Origin: CAMLOF01 sp041913045
GTDB lineage: Bacteria > Pseudomonadota > Gammaproteobacteria > Burkholderiales > Burkholderiaceae_C
Direction of reading: 5' to 3'
Length of the DNA stretch: 64,000 bases
Assembly: GCA_041913045.1 (NCBI GenBank)
Contig: JAYSGB010000003.1
Span: 62,001 to 126,000, forward strand
Shown piece by piece: positions 62,262-64,000 of the stretch. Under the pieces are notes generated by a model. That model made no database searches, had not been told where the DNA came from, and saw only the letters and a list, made by a program, of their open reading frames with translations. A program made the position numbers and the translations under genes. Every line of letters begins with the position of its first letter. The first letter of the stretch is position 1.

Positions 62262-62519
62262 TCACTTCTGTTCCAGGATGGCGGCGGTGGCGGGGTCGAA
62301 ATAGATTTCGACTTTCTTGCCGGTCTTGTCCAGGCCATAGATCTCGTAGCACTGGCCCTTGCTGACCTTGAACGTCTTGATCTGGTAGCCGTCTTTTTCC
62401 AGCTTGGCCTTGAAGTCGGCTTCTTTCATCCAGGACTCTTTGGGCACGTTGCAGGTGGGGCCAGCCATGGCGGCGGTGGCGCCCAGGGCGATCAGCAGAG
62501 CAGCGATTTGGCGTTTCAT
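62262..62519 (-). CDS. Periplasmic PepSY-domain protein
   Basis: An 85-residue exported protein. The signal peptide MKRQIAALLIALGATAAMAG is followed by one PepSY-like domain (KEADFKAKLEKDGYQIKTFKVSKGQCYEIYGLDKTGKKVEIYFDPATAAIL), with two cysteines that could form a disulfide. PepSY proteins often accompany cytochrome b561 and respond to metals or stress. AAAGGA lies six bases before the ATG at 62519. First gene of the operon with the cytochrome and the HD-GYP protein. Confidence 0.86.
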   Translation of the reverse strand: MKRQIAALLIALGATAAMAGPTCNVPKESWMKEADFKAKLEKDGYQIKTFKVSKGQCYEIYGLDKTGKKVEIYFDPATAAILEQK

Positions 62520-62588
62520 TCGTTTTCCTTTCGGTGGATGTGCTTTGGGGTTTGGTGCATGCACAGGACCGATTGGAAACACCGAACA

Positions 62589-64000
62589 TTAAGCCGTGCT
62601 GAAATTCGCGCTGCTGTTTACCACCCGTAACACTTCTGCGCCGTAGGCTTCCAGCTTCTTCTGGCCCAGGCCGGGAATGCCATGCAGGTCGGCCGGGCGC
62701 TGGGGCTGGGATTCGGCAATGGCACGCAGCGTGGCGTCGTGGAATATGACGTAGGCGGGAAGGTTGTGCTCACGCGCCACTTCGGCCCGCCAGGCCTTGA
62801 GAGCGGCCAGCGTTTCGCGTGCAGCCAGAGTGAGGCTGGCTTCGGCGGCCACCACGCGTTGGCGATCGGCACGGCTGCGCCCGCCGGACTTCGCGGCCGT
62901 GGCCACGCGCAGGCGAACTTCACCCTCGCCCTTGAGCAGTGGGCGGGCTGCATCGCCCAAGCGCAGGGTGTTGAAGTGGTTGGCATCGACCCAAACCGCG
63001 CCACGCGCGATGAGCTGGCGCAGCAGGCCGCGCCATTCGCTTTCGCCCAGGTCGGCGCCGATGCCGAAGGTGCTCAGCTTTTCATGCCCGTGCTGCTCGA
63101 CCTTCTCGGTGCGTTTGCCACGCAGGATGTCGATGAGGTGCCCCGCGCCAAAGGCCGTGCCGCTGGCCTGCTGCACGCGGTAGATGCACGAGAGCATCTT
63201 GCGGGCGGCTTCGGTGGCGTCCCAGGTCTGGGGAGGGCTCAAGCAGTTGTCGCAGTTGCCGCAACTGTGTGACGCTTCGCCGAAGTAATTGAGCAGGCGC
63301 ACGCGGCGGCAGTCGGTGGCTTCGGCCAGCGCCAGCAGGGCATCGAGCTTGTCGCGCAGCACCTGCTTGAACTCTTCAGCGGCCGGGCTTTCGTCGATCA
63401 TGCGGCGCTGGTTGACCACGTCCTGCAGGCCGTAGGCCATCCAGGCGTTGGCGGGTTCGCCATCGCGCCCGGCGCGGCCGGTCTCCTGGTAGTAGCCCTC
63501 GATGTTCTTGGGCATGTCCAGATGGACCACGAAGCGCACGTCGGGCTTGTCGATGCCCATGCCGAAAGCGATGGTGGCCACCATGATGATGCCCTCCTCG
63601 CGCAGGAAACGGTCCTGATGGCGCTGGCGGGTGGTGGCGTCCAGCCCGGCGTGGTAGGGCAAGGCGTTGAGCCCGGCTTCGGCCAGTTGCGCGGCCACGT
63701 CTTCTACCTTGCGGCGCGACTGGCAGTACACCACGCCCGCGTCGTGCCCCTGGGAGCCGCTGTGCTCGCGCTCGATGAAGCGCAGCAACTGCTGCAGGCT
63801 GTCTTTCTTCTCGACGATGGCGTAACGGATGTTGGGCCGGTCGAAGCTGCTGACGAAATGGCGCGCCTCTTCCAGGTGCAGGTGGTGAACGATGTCGGCA
63901 CGGGTGAGGGCGTCGGCCGTGGCGGTGAGCGCGATGCGCGGCACGCTGGGAAAGCGCTCGTGCAGTGTGGCCAGGCCCCGGTATTCGGGCCGGAAGTCGT
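62589..64000 (-). CDS. recQ: ATP-dependent DNA helicase RecQ (N-terminus beyond the window)
   Basis: The visible 470 codons are the C-terminal three quarters of RecQ, including the second helicase lobe (GVVYCQSRRKVEDVAAQL, GIIMVATIAFGMGIDKPDVRFVVH, QETGRAGRDG), the zinc-binding cysteines (SCGNCDNC), the RQC winged helix, and an HRDC domain near the end (LAALKAWRAEVAREHNLPAYVIFHDATL). RecQ unwinds DNA in recombinational repair. The N-terminal Walker A part lies beyond 64000. It is followed 69 bases downstream by the PepSY operon. Confidence 0.95.
   Translation of the reverse strand, partial: DFRPEYRGLATLHERFPSVPRIALTATADALTRADIVHHLHLEEARHFVSSFDRPNIRYAIVEKKDSLQQLLRFIEREHSGSQGHDAGVVYCQSRRKVEDVAAQLAEAGLNALPYHAGLDATTRQRHQDRFLREEGIIMVATIAFGMGIDKPDVRFVVHLDMPKNIEGYYQETGRAGRDGEPANAWMAYGLQDVVNQRRMIDESPAAEEFKQVLRDKLDALLALAEATDCRRVRLLNYFGEASHSCGNCDNCLSPPQTWDATEAARKMLSCIYRVQQASGTAFGAGHLIDILRGKRTEKVEQHGHEKLSTFGIGADLGESEWRGLLRQLIARGAVWVDANHFNTLRLGDAARPLLKGEGEVRLRVATAAKSGGRSRADRQRVVAAEASLTLAARETLAALKAWRAEVAREHNLPAYVIFHDATLRAIAESQPQRPADLHGIPGLGQKKLEAYGAEVLRVVNSSANFSTA

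Noticed and set aside
1..64000. tRNA, rRNA, prophage or plasmid-origin signatures
   Set aside because: I looked for tRNA-like cloverleaf ends, rRNA segments, phage structural genes and iteron-type origins and saw none; a tRNAscan or phage search would be needed to exclude them formally.

Overview
The window is GC-rich chromosomal DNA of a betaproteobacterium, most likely order Burkholderiales, family Comamonadaceae. This is inferred from the mix of gene families (GTP-dependent PEP carboxykinase, benzoyl-CoA epoxidase BoxB, many LysR regulators, polyamine-type ABC importers) and from short GC-rich hairpin repeats of a kind I associate with this family. No rRNA, tRNA or prophage is visible. Apart from the CRISPR locus and its transposon, the genes look like ordinary chromosomal content.

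Layout. 1-2130: end of an RND efflux pump, a DUF2892 protein and a SLAC1/TDT transporter. 2182-5654 (minus): a three-gene lipid-linked-sugar operon (HAD-UbiA fusion, EamA-type small flippase, GT39/83-like glycosyltransferase). 5754-8748: an HDOD protein overlapping a PAS-GGDEF-EAL protein. 8754-10981: a TauE/SafE exporter and an AGCS symporter. 11054-25455: a complete type I-C CRISPR-Cas system. Its cas3-cas5c-cas8c-cas7c-cas4-cas1-cas2 operon is on the minus strand, followed by a leader and an array that also reads on the minus strand. The array has 43 repeats next to the leader and 4 more at the far (oldest) end. The two parts are separated by about 3 kb carrying an intact IS66-family element, a truncated ynfA gene and an internally deleted IS66 copy in the opposite orientation.

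25740-35425: LysR/GMC oxidoreductase pair, a candidate small RNA, a small flagellar-rod-like protein, an isolated boxB with an FNR-type promoter, a ribbon-helix-helix protein, a DJ-1/PfpI protein, a uracil/xanthine permease, and an acetoacetyl-CoA synthetase with a dispersed repeat inserted in frame. 35427-41296 (minus): a polyamine-type ABC importer operon ending in a GntR regulator and an Asp/Glu/hydantoin racemase. 41491-48714: an HDOD protein, a DMT exporter, a flavin reductase, a 0.6-kb non-coding region full of long inverted repeats, dadA with a divergent ArgP-like LysR, a metallophosphoesterase and another LysR. 48822-58334: a small membrane protein, pckG, modABC, a 45-residue membrane protein, threonine dehydratase and a double-AAA ATPase.

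58291-60314 is a decayed locus: a GGDEF-EAL gene with one in-frame TGA and a missing N-terminus, joined at a palindrome to the 5' end of a TonB-dependent receptor gene. 60411-62519 is a PepSY / cytochrome b561 / HD-GYP operon. The window ends inside recQ.

Together the genes describe a respiratory generalist able to attack aromatics, with gluconeogenesis, molybdate uptake, amino-acid racemisation/deamination and much c-di-GMP-type signalling (two HDOD proteins, one GGDEF-EAL protein, one GGDEF-EAL pseudogene, one HD-GYP). The features most worth a second look are the transposon-split CRISPR array and its leader, the inverted-repeat region at 43.9-44.5 kb, the small RNA candidate at 28.5 kb, the in-frame repeats in coding genes and the fusion scar at 59.9 kb.
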